Positions 1 through 10,750 of a stretch of DNA of 64,000 bases are shown here, piece by piece; the first letter of the stretch is position 1; every line of letters starts with the position of its first letter. The position numbers and the translations under genes were made by a program. The stretch lies in assembly GCA_963920575.1 (NCBI GenBank), contig OY986972.1, positions 20,372,083 to 20,436,082 of the forward strand, in the 5' to 3' direction. Under the pieces are notes generated by a model. That model was given only the letters and a program-made list of their open reading frames with translations, ran no database searches and was not told the origin of the DNA. Source of the stretch: Narthecium ossifragum. Taxonomy: Eukaryota; Streptophyta; Magnoliopsida; Dioscoreales; Nartheciaceae.

Positions 1-159
1 CTCTATCTAGATTGCCATACCAGAAGCACCTAAATAGAGAGCAATGAGCAATGAGCAATGGAATGGAACTCGAAACCAAATACACGAGGAAAGCCACAAA
101 AATAACAGGATTGCTGAGAAAAAGAAGCATTCTTGATTCAAAAAGGAATTGGAAAGGAC

Positions 160-300
160 AAAACCAACCCTCGTCCTCTTCTCCTCCCTCGTCATCGTCG
201 CATTCCTCCTCCTCCTCCTCCTCGCTATCGTCCTCCTCCTCTTCGCCATCGTCCTCCTCGACTTCCTCCATCTCCTTCTCCTCCTCGACCTCATCATCGC
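160..300. repeat. Trinucleotide-type low-complexity tract (CTC/TCG)
   Basis: Imperfect TCC, TCG and CTC triplets run through this stretch. They produce long artificial open frames in several phases (poly-Ser, poly-Arg, poly-Leu), so frame length is not evidence of coding here. Confidence 0.7.
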
Positions 301-355
301 CGTCTTCGGCGCAGGAGCCCAACGAATCCGAGACCACATCGTCGGCGGGCGGCAT
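170..355 (-). CDS. Possible first coding exon with a very acidic N-terminus (partial gene)
   Basis: On the minus strand an ATG at 355 opens a frame starting MPPADDVVSDSLGSCAEDGD, followed by about 35 residues made almost only of Glu and Asp. The frame stays open to the window edge, but after about position 170 it turns hydrophobic and looks like intron. A plausible but weak GT donor lies near 170-175. The same frame is also open upstream of the ATG. The plus strand of this stretch is a TCC/TCG-type repeat that gives Ser-rich or Arg-rich shadow frames. I do not recognise the product. An acidic N-terminus followed by an intron suits a nuclear or nucleolar protein, but that is inference, and a non-coding low-complexity tract is equally possible. 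Confidence 0.25.
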
Positions 356-589
356 GCCTGCTCCGCTTTTCGGGAAACTGGAGGGCGCAAGCGAAGCAAG
401 ATCACACCTGTCGATCGGCGGGGGGGAGCGGCCGGGATATCGAGCACAGCCTCCTACTCCCCTCTCCGGTCTCACACCTCTTCGGGGCTTTTGCTCCTGT
501 TCTGTATATTTTTCCTCGTTTGTAGTTCTCTGTTTCTGGCCCAAATTTAATTCGTAACGCCTTTCGGTTTTCTCTGGGCCAACTTAAAG

Positions 590-835
590 GCCCTGTTTGG
601 TTGAACTTCTTCACAAATAGGACATATTCACTTTTTTACACTGAACCCTCTCATGTTATTTTATATAATATGATCTTATATATATAAGAAACACGTCTAT
701 AAACTAATACGCGTATAAATTATAATTATACGTATATTCATGATATGTGTATAAACAATAATTATGAAAAAAAATATGAGAAGGGGTTCTAGAGTGCAAA
801 AGGTGAATACCATGATCCTATTTAGCAACAAATCA
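590..835. mobile_element. AT-rich foldback MITE-like element
   Basis: The left side begins GGCCCTGTTTGGTTG, followed by a segment near 613-660 (AAATAGGACATATTCAC) that is repeated as an imperfect inverted copy near 795-825 (reverse complement AAATAGGATCATGGTATTCAC). The centre is AT-rich with TATATA runs. This resembles a non-autonomous TIR element. The right end and target duplication were not resolved. Confidence 0.4.
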
Positions 836-1763
836 CGTTCGGTTGCTCAGGACTGGAGTGGAGTCACTTTCTAGAGTGTAAACTTTTGCAAAGTGAAGTT
901 CTGTGAAGTGGCTTATTAGTTTTTGTTGTTTGGTTGGCACTGAAATGGAGATTAAGGTGGTGGAAGGTCTCTAGGGCATGGGCACTGTGGGCGAGCCTCA
1001 TGGGGACATCACCGGCTCCATCAAGCGCTTCGAGTCCCTCCTGTAGGGATCCCTCTCCCTCCCCATGAACAAGATCCGCATCCGCCTCCACCTCTCCTCC
1101 CTCCTTTTAACCCACTCCCACAACATCAAGCACGCCCCGCTCCTACCTCAAGCGTGCCCTGCTGCTCCTCGCCCCAGCCACCATTGACCTCAAACTCCAT
1201 GCACATGCGCTCCTCGCCCCCGCGCCACCGCCCCGCTGGAGGGTGTTGGATCCGAGGAGTGCGTGCCGATCGGTGAGATCAAGATGAGGGTGTGGATCCA
1301 AGGATATGAGGGATTGGGTTTTAGACGGTGAGATTGAGACAACGGTGATGGTGTCCGGCGGTGAGATCATGGAGGGAAGATGTTGGGCGGCGTGGACTGC
1401 GAGTGGGAATAGGGAGGCGGGCGATGCGGTGGCGTCTGGCTTCCTCTTTCCCTCCGGATCCTCTCTCCCACGCTTCCATTAACGCCCTCCACCGAAATAC
1501 CGCCGTCGAGGGGTGGTCGAGGAGAGATGTAGGCAGCTCGGCTGAAGAGGGGTGGTGGGGGGTATTTGCATCTTTTTTGGCCCACTCCACCCGGTCGACT
1601 TTGGCCCTTTTTTTGCCAGAGTCAAATAGCTGACTGGAGCCCTTTTAAGGAGTCCAGTCCCTCCACTCCATGGAGTTGATGGCCCAACCAAACAACATAA
1701 AGTGGAGGAAGTGTTGCCAGTCCACCCACTCAATCCTCCACTCCTGGCAACCAAACACCCCCT
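836..1763. mobile_element. Possible TIR element carrying a host gene fragment
   Basis: The left end (GTTCGGTTGCTCAGGACTGG) resembles the reverse complement of the right end (GTGTTTGGTTGCCAGGAGTG), followed on both sides by AGTGGAG-type sequence. The right end is followed by TTA. The interior includes the SCC4-like fragment at 945-1220 and a GC-rich stretch to about 1600. This would be a Pack-type element. No clear matching TSD was found on the left, so the call is tentative. Confidence 0.35.
945..1220 (+). pseudogene. Fragment of sister chromatid cohesion protein SCC4/MAU2-like gene
   Basis: Plus-strand translation gives GDITGSIKRFESLL, a stop, then MNKIRIRLHLSSLLLTHSHN and IKHA. After a frameshift it continues SYLKRALLLLAPATIDLKLH and AHALL. 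The order and spacing match the TPR region of plant SCC4/MAU2 (VKTRLRIATLLLRHSHNVNH, then AKSHLERA..LLL, then ELKCRAYSLL), the cohesin-loading partner of SCC2. There is an in-frame TAG at about 1043, another stop upstream at the point where family members have Trp (EGLWALA), and a frameshift near 1130. It is clearly broken. The similarity is from memory of the family; a protein search with the three-frame translation would settle it. Confidence 0.6.
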
Positions 1764-3239
1764 TACATATACACCCCATGACTGGTGTATGCCACGTAGC
1801 ATGTCGCGCCCCGACCCGCGAAAGCCCAACCGGGTTGGGCGACGCGAACCGGAACCTAACAACCGCGAAAAGAAATTTAGCTAGGGTTCCCTCTAACCTA
1901 TTGGTCTCCCTAAGCAATTCAGCAAACCACCCTCAATTAACAAAACTACAATTAACAGAACCTCAAACCACATATTACAAAACCCAAATTTAATATACAA
2001 ATCCTCGAAGAGGGGAAGATTCAAATACAATATTATATACTCCTGTATGAGACTAACTAACAAAAGGGGTTCAAAAGATGTAAAGGATCACCACTCCTCA
2101 AACTCCGCCAGGTGCCGCCGCACCGCCGACCAACTGTCCGGTATGGGCCACCAAAGAGGAGCTAACGCATGCACCTACAAAACGCAGCCCGGGTAGGAGT
2201 GAACACTAAGCTCAGCAGGAAAACTACACTACGACACACAGAAGGAAGAGGAAAACACAACAGTGTCACCCCCAACCCAGACTCGGGTGTGCTACAAGGG
2301 TCCCATAACCCTTCACCGGTGTCCCTAGGCATATCCAGCCATGGTCACCCCAATGGACTGGGCCCATCCTGGATACACCTAGTGTCATAGGGTTCCAACT
2401 GTGGTCACCCAAAATAGACTGGGCCCACACTGGTCGCCACTGCTGCGGGGTTCCAGCTATGGTCACCCAAAACGGTCTGGGCCCATACTGGTCGCCTCCG
2501 CGGGCAGGAACAGACACTGCCTGGGCCGGTACTAGCCCCCTCAGCCCCCAAAGAACACGAAACGACACCGGTTGCACCCTCAACACCCGGCTCGAGGCCG
2601 ACACGACCTCTAACAATCATCAAACAAAAGGTGTTCGATTCATCTAAGCCTATCATCGAAATTGACTGAACACCACCATTCAAACATTGTCCAAGCTACC
2701 CGACCCTGGTCCTAGGGCTAAATCCGAGCTTCCAAGCCTCGGGACGGCGACCCACAGATCGCCCACGCCCTAACCTTATGCAACTAATGCACAACAAGAT
2801 GCATGCGATGAACATAAGCATATAACACAGATAAAGCATGCAACATATGTGATGATAACATAAACAAGGTCTGGGCTCGCACTCTGCCGGCCCCGGGTGG
2901 TGAACATATATTTAAGGTCAAGAACTGCTGCAGTGGTACCACCACCAACTGCCAGCTAGTTCACCAGCAACCTGCATCGGGAAGCAACCCCGCAAACAAC
3001 AGAAGGCACACACACAGAAAAAGCCCTCGGCGCAAGCCGGTATGCAAGGCTAGGGAAAGCAAGAGGGCTACTCGCCCACTTATTCTAAACATGCCATGAG
3101 TCATCACTCTCCCGGTTCACCACTACCCCTAATATGGGGCTAACATGCTTAATTTTATGTACCAGTTCATAAATCAGTAAAGAAAAACTGCAGGCAAAGC
3201 CCCGCGGGCAAGAACCAATGAAAACTCCTCCATGTCACC

Positions 3240-3545
3240 AAATGATCGATCTTTTCCTGAGAAAAGATTGATCTTCCAAATGACAGAGAGCATCTCCCTT
3301 ATCGAGCCAAAGAAGATCGATCCTTCCTCCCAGGAAGATCGATCATTCTTGCGACAGGGGCATCTTCCTTGTCGAGCCAAAGAAGATCGATCCTTCCTCC
3401 CAGGAAGATCGATCATCCTTGCGACAAAGGGCATCTCATGCTACCCCGGAACGCAGATCGATCCTCTCCACCAGAAGATCGATCCTCGCTCGGGCTCAGC
3501 ATGACCAACAAGAAGGATCGATCATTCACCACGAATGATCGATCT
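3240..3545. repeat. GATCGATC palindrome array, internal slot of LTR-A copy 1
   Basis: About ten GATCGATC or near-identical 8-mers occur at roughly 15-50 bp spacing, typically as AAGATCGATCCTTCC or GGAAGATCGATCATTC, so adjacent units can also pair with each other. Translation gives spurious 'DRSF/KIDP' frames. The array lies about 1.44 kb from the TGTCGCG end. Confidence 0.85.
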
Positions 3546-4165
3546 TGTTGGGTTCTCCGGTGAACCTCCGGCGAGAAATACCGTCGGAAAACTCCATCAA
3601 ATCCCACAAAACATTGGGATCTCGTAGTACGAAGGAACACGAGTCCAAAACCGGTAAGCATGCTAAAAACAAACATGCAAATCGACGGATCTAAGCTCAA
3701 GAACACAAGAAAAACTCGAAACTCTCAAAAACCGGAAAACAAAGTAGGTAGGATCCCTACTTAGGCAAAAGCTGCTTCAATCCCAGCTGCTAAGTTATAA
3801 GACGTGAAAAGTGCACAAATCACCCTTTTAACCGGGTCTTGTTAATCTCTGAGCAATGTTATTTTGATTATCTTCTCCCCATTTCAGGTATTAGGACCCT
3901 CAGTGAAGATTAGATCAAGTTTAGTGCTAAAACGAACAAATAAAGAACATGCGAAGTCAAAGGAGCAAAGATGGGCCATCTTTGACATCAAAACTGTACA
4001 TACTCAAGAAGAATAAGATGATGTGCCATATATCGTTGGAAACCTCTGGAAGTCTAGTTTATGGAGAATTTTACGGTTCGTGATTCCGAGTTTCGTAGAA
4101 GAAGTTACGATATTTTTAATACCAATGGTGCAGTCTGAATGACAAAAGAGTAAATACGCAGAACA

Positions 4166-4335
4166 GAAGGATGGATCATCCTCCCCTAAAGGATCGATCC
4201 TTGCACTGTAGCAGAGGTGACAGAGAGTCATATTTTACATGATCGATCATTCCCTTTCAAATGATCGATCCTACTCGAGCGCAACCAATTTTTTGGGTTC
4301 AAAGGATCAATCTTCACCCCTGAATGATCGATCCT
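4166..4335 (+). promoter_or_regulatory. GATCGATC array upstream of the LTR-B TATA box
   Basis: Five GATCGATC-type palindromes occur between 4166 and 4335, about 60 bp upstream of CTATAAATAT (about 4397). The same arrangement recurs in the LTR-B copy at 27444-27640. A U3 enhancer role is inferred from position only. Confidence 0.55.
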
Positions 4336-4793
4336 TTGATATATGTTAAGCAAAATCAAAGGCCCAGATCTAATCCGAGTTAAGGTGATACTTAGGCTAT
4401 AAATATGCATGTTTTAGGGTTTTTGGGGGTCTTCTCTCTTGGATGTGAAGAATAGTTTTCTTAGTTTCTTTTTCCTCTTTTTAACTTTTCTTTTTAGAAT
4501 CTTTTGGGAGGAAATTCATGGCGGAAGAGCTTCATCAACCTTCATCTATGGATCAAACCCTAAAGATGAGGAGCTAAACTTTTTGCCATGGGATTCTTAT
4601 GATGTAACTAGGGTTTCTACTAGGGATTTCTGAGATCTAGGGCTTGTATACATTATTGATTGGCTTATATGGATTGATCTCTATTTCTTTTTATATTTTG
4701 GTGTTGATTTTCAGCTGGATGTGTGGATTGTTCTCCTTTGCATTTGATTCTAGAGCTTGTGCATGTTAGGGCTTGGATTGAATTCATCTATTA

Positions 4794-4962
4794 GGGGCCC
4801 GTTTGGCTCGCCGGAATGGGAGCGAATGGGAGTGAATCCGGCGGATTCTGGATTCCTGGATCCCGCCGTTTGGCTCGCCGGCGGATTCCGTTTTCGGCGT
4901 CCACTCGTCGCGAGCGGATGCTTACCGCGAGCGGATACCGCGGATTCCGGATCCCGGATGGA
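4794..4962. mobile_element. PIF/Harbinger-like MITE fragment inside LTR-B
   Basis: After TTA the sequence reads GGGGCCCGTTTGGCTCGCC, with a second CCGTTTGGCTCGCCGG block near 4865, and is rich in GCGGATTCCG. The paralogous LTR-B copy near 28090 lacks it, which shows it is an insertion. No clear right TIR is present, so it looks truncated. It resembles the interior of the element at 39653-40518. Confidence 0.45.
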
Positions 4963-5723
4963 GTACCATGGTATCTCAGATGAACTCTTCTTCGTGATTG
5001 GGGATTGTATAGTGCTAGAACCACTACGTTCTATCTCTAATCCTCCATATATCATGTCTTTTTAGATTTGGCTATCAAGATACTGAACCCATCTTGATTT
5101 TACACCTAAATCCATATCCTTATTACTACTTGCGATGAATTCATCCTAATCAGATGATTCATTAGCAGTGAACGTAACTAATCATTCGGTCACTGACTTT
5201 TAGGTAATTGTTCTTGCCAACAAGGGATCCTAACCAGAACTTGTTGAGTGATAAAGAGAACTAGCCATGGCTTTTGTGATAATAACTTAGTTGTAATAAA
5301 CTTATTTGACTTATAATGACAATCATTTGTCACAATAGATACAATATTGTAACAACTATTTTGTCACCGTAGATGTATTTATACATGTAAATAATTAAAA
5401 ATCAGCTTTAATAAATTGAACAAAAATCATCAATTACCAAACATTAGCTATCAATTAACTTCGCAAAATGACTATCAAAGTATACAAAGTCAGCTAGTGA
5501 ACAATAAGACTTGTTACAATTACTAACCACAAATAAATAATGTCAACTATCTAACTATATGACAAGTATTCCAAAATAAGTATTCTTCTACAAGTCTCAG
5601 AGCTGCTTGTCCGGTAAGAGTCGCCAGCAAAAGAAACAAGAATTGTCTGTCCAAGCTACTGACTTCAATTGTGTACATGTCAATCTACAAAAGAAAAACA
5701 CATCAACAAAGAATAAGAATAAG

Positions 5724-5867
5724 ATTGCACTAGCTGAAACCACGGGCTTAAACCAGAAGCAGATAAATAACTGGTTTATAAATCAGCGGAAGCGCCACTG
5801 GAAGCCATCAGAAAGCATGCAGTTTGTGGTCATGGACAGCCTCTCTGCGCCCTTCTATGATGGCTGA
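5724..5867 (+). pseudogene. Captured last exon of a KNOX homeobox gene
   Basis: After an AG acceptor (5722-5723) the frame reads [20 protein letters not shown], then [20 protein letters not shown] and a TGA at 5865-5867. This is the final exon of knotted1-like homeobox proteins: recognition helix [10 protein letters not shown] plus the conserved tail KPSE.MQFVVMD. The exon start fits the usual KNOX intron before IALAE. Helices 1-2, the ELK and KNOX domains are absent from the window, so the piece cannot encode a working transcription factor. It sits inside the CACTA-like element, in opposite orientation to the other captured fragments. Confidence 0.85.
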
Positions 5868-6545
5868 GGTTTTGGAGGAGAGGAGATGATCAACAGGAAG
5901 CTGACATGCATGACTCCTACAGTCCAACACTAGTAGTACCTACCAGTATACATGCTGAATCAATATAGTGATTGATATAATGGGGCATTTAAAGATCATC
6001 GTATGCATTCCTATGTAAAATTCAAGATCCTATTGAACTGGATAGGATGCTTTCAATCATAATACAATTCAAGATCCTATTCCTCAGTAGAACCTTACTG
6101 AATAATATCCAAGTAAACCCTGCATTATAAGGCTAGTCCTCTATAGAATTCAAGCATTGTTACTCATTCCGTTTGGAGCATATGATGAAACACGAAGCAG
6201 AAATCACCTAATTGGACTGATTCCTGTTGTGTGATTTGATCAGGCATATGGCTAGGATCTTGATCATGCATCTCCATATTTTCCTGTTTCATCATAAACA
6301 AGTAAATGGTTATTATGAGACAAGTCAAAATCTAAATTAAGTACCTATGAAGAGATTGCCTATAAGCTGGCCCCAAAAAAAAATTGCAGCAGTAGATGAT
6401 TCCTGGTCAATTGCTTAACCTGAACAATGTTCAATAGTATGAATTCAATGTTCATACTTTGTATGACAAACAAACATAAGGGTCTGAAGAAAGTATGAAG
6501 CATCACTACTAGAAGGTAAAAAAGGTAGAGTTCTTAGAAATCACC

Positions 6546-7020
6546 TTTAAGTTATATTGCTTCATAAATTCCTCAGTGCAATCAGGACCCCATATTAGAC
6601 CTGGACTTAGTGATGGATCTGACCATAGAACGTCAGCAGCTATCACATTCAGACCCTCCATGGATCTGACCAAGATATGTTCGTCTTGCTTTTGAGAGCT
6701 CCTCCAAGGAACCAAGCTTTAATGATTTTGTATCCTCCTTGATGACTATTTTAGGGCCCTTTTTACCTTTTGATCTCTTCGACTGTGCGACTGCAACACT
6801 GCGAAAAAGCCCTCCATGAGCAGTATATACACAGTCTGCTATAATGGATGCCAACGAAAGACCTTCAAAACATCTTAAACACTTTCGATAGACATGTTGG
6901 CCTTGGTCCCCATATTTAACTATTACCTCTTGCTCAAAACCATAAACTGATGTGCAATACTTTGATTCATGATTACCACGAAGAAGAAATACTCTATTTG
7001 GTAAAAAGACATGCAAGATA
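6546..7020 (-). pseudogene. Captured exon of a PP7-type serine/threonine phosphatase
   Basis: The minus strand encodes HVFLPNRVFLLRGNHESKYC with the metallophosphatase motif LRGNHES, then VYRKCLRCFEGLSLAS, YTAHGGLFRS, SLKLGSLEELSKARR and, in a second frame, IAADVLWSDPSLSPG and WGPDCTEEFMKQYNLK. This order is that of plant phosphatase PP7, a PPP-family enzyme. There is a frameshift near 6690, and a short segment between LSPG and WGPDC that the family normally has is missing. A GT donor follows LK at 6545. It is a decayed exon inside the CACTA-like element, not a functional gene. Confidence 0.75.
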
Positions 7021-7913
7021 GGACGGAAAGTTTAAAGAATTAGAAAGAAACTACACCTCCCTATCAATTTTTTTCCCAGAACAGAGAAAAACTTGAATTC
7101 TTAAGACATGCTAATCATAAATGAATACAGCAGGCATTAAAATACAATAGCCCAGAACATTACAAATCACACACCATATGCAGGTTATCATGACAATAGG
7201 CATATGAGATTTCACAACAATTTGTTGACTATGTTATGATATGGGTGATCAAATGTTGTGGCCAAGTAAGCATATCCTTCTCACTTTTGCACACCACTTC
7301 TCTTTTAGAAAGGGAGCAGAAGCTCGGGGGGGGGGTGCGAGAGAGAGATAGGGAGAGACAAAAGGAGAGAGAGCTTGCAGCTTGCTAGCCTTGGAAGCAG
7401 ACTCGAGTAGTCTTTGCTATCTGACCGATCACAAAGGGAGCCGGCTTATAAAGTTTTCTTTTGAGAACAGATCAAAAACACATAATCAAATTTGACAAAG
7501 CATATTATAAAGATCAGATTAGCAAGAATTGAGGGAAGATGCAAAAGCTTTCAAGGTAAACTCACAACTGCTAGTTAAAGCAAGCATGAAGAACAATCCA
7601 GCATAATCAACTAGAACTTTTCTTAATGTGCCAAACACATTTCATTGGTCCATAAACTAACAAAGAAAAGGATATTTTCATCAACTAATACCTTTACCAA
7701 CACCCATACCACATTTAAAAACTCACTTGCCTTTTATTTAATGTTGCTCCTCTTCTTATTTGTATATGATCACAAGCTATAAAAGATCAGTGCAAGTTGG
7801 CAGCATACAACCCAAGTAGACTTGATGGATATCAGCAAAAGGTCGATGCTATTTAGAGAAATAGAAATAGGCCTAGGAGAATGAGCGAAATCCATCTAGC
7901 AGAAGACAAATTA

Positions 7914-7951
<38 letters not shown>

Positions 7952-7963
7952 AAATTTAATTGG
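7021..7963. other. CACTA interior without a recognised gene
   Basis: Mostly AT-rich sequence without a supportable exon. It includes a poly-G run with GAGAGA repeats near 7328-7370 that could be captured 5' leader sequence on the minus strand, and a TA microsatellite at 7916-7948. Confidence 0.4.
7916..7948. repeat. TA dinucleotide microsatellite
   Basis: About 16 uninterrupted TA units. Confidence 0.95.
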
Positions 7964-8289
7964 AATCAGATTCAGACATCATACTCGGGATCGATTTGTA
8001 GAATGCATCCCCAACATTTTCTGGGTGTTTAGTAAGGTATGCAGCTTGCCCAATATAAGCTAGTGATACAGCAGGGAGAAGAGCACCAGTAAAACCAATT
8101 TGTCATTTAATAACAAGACTTTGTTCCTGATCCTCGTATTTTAAAAGCAAAATTAAGAAATTTAAGGAGTTAAAACTATCAAAATCACCAATTGTCTCAA
8201 AGATATATGAAACAATTTGCTAGCTGGAAGGATACCTGAATGGCTCTCATATTGAAGTGGCCCAGGTCAGCAAACATGGCTTCAGTTCC
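7964..8289 (-). pseudogene. Captured exons of a HAK/KUP/KT potassium transporter
   Basis: Two minus-strand exon-like pieces are present. Exon a (8236-8289) reads TEAMFADLGHFNMRAIQ and ends at a GT donor (GTATCC). Exon b (about 7964-8100) reads GFTGALLPAVSLAYIGQAAY, then LTKHPENVGDAFYKSIP. The signatures GTEAMFADLGHF and LAYMGQAAYL...AFYKSIP are diagnostic of HAK/KUP K+ transporters, between the central membrane helices. The intron between them is only about 130 bp. The rest of the about 780-residue transporter is missing. It lies inside the CACTA-like element. Confidence 0.8.
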
Positions 8290-8951
8290 TGCTCATATAT
8301 ATATATAATAGCATAGTCTCTCTTAATTAATTTGATGCATTGTATATACAGTGGCAAAACAAAGAAACAAGGTTTATGTACACAATGACACAAACCTTGT
8401 CCTACCTACTCTTTATTGTGATCCTATTATCATTTTCCTGCTTAGGATCACAGGAAGATGACAGCATTTTCCTTGGACAATTCTCCTAAGCATACTGCTT
8501 TCCCAGAGAATAGACAAGTATTCGGCTTAGCAGTTTATGTCCAGGAAATTAATTCAATTCAGGTTTTATAAAGGTTGCATGTGCTATTATTGCAAGATTC
8601 TTCCTATTAAATTAAAAATAAGAACCTAAGATGCAAAAATCATAGCTTTAGACACACACAAGTCATGGCTGTTGCAGGCCTGTGCATGAAAGTCAAATCG
8701 ATGGTAAACGAGATAATAATATACAAAATTGGAGCTTTTGGCATATGACACTTCTTCATGAACCCACTAGGCATATACAAAATTCCAGAACTACAAAAAA
8801 CACTCAAAGCAGCTATTCTCGTTCCAAATTCAAAATAAATCACTTCAAATGGCCAAGAGCAGACAGGAAATCATAACCATAGAACTGCTATCATGTGTTG
8901 CATAACAAAATCCAATGCAAATTATCATAGAGGGAATTTTAACAAGCTTAC

Positions 8952-9783
8952 CCTTATGCAGCTTGAAGCCTTCAAGCAGAGAATCCAATTGTTTTCTCAA
9001 TGAGCAAAACCTATACAATGCAATGTGTTTTAGTGTCAACAATGCTAATTTGAAGCAAGATGCATAAAGAAATGAGGTTAGCTACTAATTCCCAAATCAA
9101 TTCAAATGTGCCTGATCCATCATGTCGAAGAAGAAACAATCGCATCATTTCTTGAATATTAGCTTGAGATTCTTTCACAGTCTTTAGCTCATTATAAAAC
9201 TCCTCAGCTCGTCTTTCTGCCCCGGTGACGCGCACCCTTCCGCCAAGAAGAGCCGCCGAAGCTCCGCTGAACTTGGGCTTAACCGCCTGATAGCCACCAT
9301 GGCGAAGAGCAGGGCTTGCTTCTTGCGAGCTCTAGCACTAAACCCCTGAGGAAGATCAACAGCCACAACCAGAGGAAGGCTGGCCGGATCTTCGTCGGAA
9401 TCCATGGCAGGAGGGAAAGCAAGCTTCCCCCGGCATGGGAAAACGCCCAAACAAGGCTCGGAGAGATGCCCCGGACCACGGGGACCTTCTCCGGTGCTGA
9501 ACTCGTCGAGGGAGGTCACCGACGTCGTCCACGACATCTTCCCTGGCGACCCATCGCCGGTAGCCGCGAAGCCCCTCAAATACTCACCGAAAAAACCCAC
9601 AAAAAGAAGAGATCGGAGGGGAAAAGAAGAGAGGAGCTCACCTGAGCCAAGAAGGAGATGAAATCCGGCGGACACCTCGCCGGATCTATCCTTTTTTCGG
9701 CGATCTCCACCTCTCCTCCTGGTTTTCTTCCTCCTTTCTTCCTTTCTTTCTCCGGCGCCGGCGATCCCACTTCCTCCTCCCAC
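8952..9783 (-). pseudogene. Captured fragment of an unrecognised host gene (two exon-like pieces plus leader)
   Basis: On the minus strand a GC-rich first piece (about 9110-9783) has several overlapping frames. The most protein-like is GGYQAVKPKFSGASAALLGG, then RVTGAERRAEEFYNELKTVK and ESQANIQEMMRLFLLRHDG. A second exon-like piece (8952-9010), bounded by AG and GTAAGC, reads FCSLRKQLDSLLEGFKLHKG. Upstream (9784-9860) is a CT-rich leader. The ERRAEEFYNELKTVKE and LRKQLDSLLEG segments look helical or coiled-coil. I cannot name the family. Stops in the alternative frames and the CACTA location suggest a captured, non-functional piece. Confidence 0.45.
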
Positions 9784-10750
9784 TCCCTCTCCCTTCCCCC
9801 TTCTCTCTCTCTAGATCTCTCTCTCTCTCGGGTCCGGCTGGGTGAGGTGAGATGAGGATGAGAGAGAGAAAAATATCAGGTGAGGTGGGGAGTTTTGCAG
9901 AAATCCCCCTGCAAAACTCCAACTTACACGAAAACTTCTCCAATTTTGATAAAAGCTTGAAAATTTTACACTTAGACCCTTACATTTACAATAAGATACA
10001 AGATATTATATTATTGTGACGAATATCTTTGTCACTTTATATTTATATATAAGTTTATTGTGACAATATTATTTCGACGAGATAATTTTTGTCACTATAT
10101 AATTATTCACATCTTATTGTGACAATCTATCACAATTACTGACTTATTGCGACAAACTATTGTGATGAAATTACAAGTAGTTGCAATTACATCATTGTGC
10201 ATGTATTATTGTGACGAAACTGATATTGGTTGCAATATGTGTCTTTTTTGTGACAAATTTGCATTTATCACAATCGATTTCGTCGCTATATATCATATTT
10301 GTTGTAGTGCCATTCACTTATCAACTATTAGGAAAGTCATTCAGCGTGATTAATGTGCCATGATCTTAGGAAGATCTGGTAGAATCCTAGTTATTGATTC
10401 AGAATTCTCTGGTACCTTTTCTTGCATTTATCAATCCTTAGTATAAAGTTAGCTTAATTTCAATTCTAAATCTTTTATCAACTTATTGGTAGGAATACTT
10501 AGATTGAGTTTAGTAGTTTAATTACTTTCCTACGCATTCCCTGTAGATTCGATTCGGACTCATTGTTATCTACCCCTAAAGTAGTTAGTAGTTTGATTAT
10601 AAATTTATAATTTTGAGTAGACTTGTTAAGCCGCGACACTTTTCAAGTTCTATCACTAAGCCTTGAATCGTCCTCAATCGCTCCAAAATCCGACCAGATC
10701 TGAGCTCAAGAACGGCAGATTTCAAAGAGATTCAAGGAAAAATGTTGCGT

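Larger units (their letters stand above)
5268..10309. mobile_element. CACTA-like transposon carrying several host gene fragments
   Basis: The right end is GTTGTAGTG, so the reverse complement starts CACTACAACAAATATGATA, a classic CACTA (En/Spm) terminus. The trinucleotide CCA flanks both sides (5265-5267 and 10310-10312), matching the 3-bp target duplication of this superfamily. The paralogous LTR-B copy (near 28410) is uninterrupted here. Both subterminal regions (about 5290-5390 and 9990-10270) are dense in TTGTGAC/TTGTCAC motifs, as expected of transposase-binding subterminal repeats. The left end (TGGCTTTTGTG) does not match the TIR and looks degraded. No transposase was found. The cargo is KNOX, PP7, HAK/KUP and one unrecognised gene. 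Confidence 0.65.
3795..10655 (+). mobile_element. LTR-B copy 1 (solo-LTR-like), split by a CACTA-like transposon
   Basis: It begins TTATAAGACGTGAAAAGTGC and ends AGCCGCGACACTTTTCAAG..TATCA. A perfect 5-bp target duplication CTAAG flanks it (3790-3794 and 10656-10660). Without the insertion at 5268-10309 it is about 1.8 kb. The plus orientation is supported by a TATA box (CTATAAATAT, about 4397-4406) about 60 bp after a GATCGATC cluster (4166-4335). The first bases are TT where the other copies have TG. The two ends share an inverted TGAAAAGTG block. No coding content of its own was seen. Confidence 0.8.

Noticed and set aside
7..557. Overlapping Ser-rich, Arg-rich and Leu-rich frames
   Set aside because: All come from the same CTC/TCG triplet tract; only the acidic minus-strand frame has a normal-looking non-repetitive start.
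3232..3563. Open frames rich in DRSF, KIDPS and RSI
   Set aside because: They are direct translations of the GATCGATC palindrome arrays in several phases and on both strands; no protein family is involved.
5607..5723. Upstream part of the frame preceding the KNOX exon
   Set aside because: It is AAC/AAG-rich, has no homeodomain helix 1-2 sequence, and ends in an AG acceptor exactly where the KNOX intron is expected, so it is intron.
9184..9783. 199-residue minus-strand frame starting MGGGSGIAGAGERKEER
   Set aside because: The first third is a translation of CT/GA-rich leader, and a different frame through the same DNA (GGYQAVKPKFSGAS...) looks more protein-like, so I did not call the full frame as a protein.
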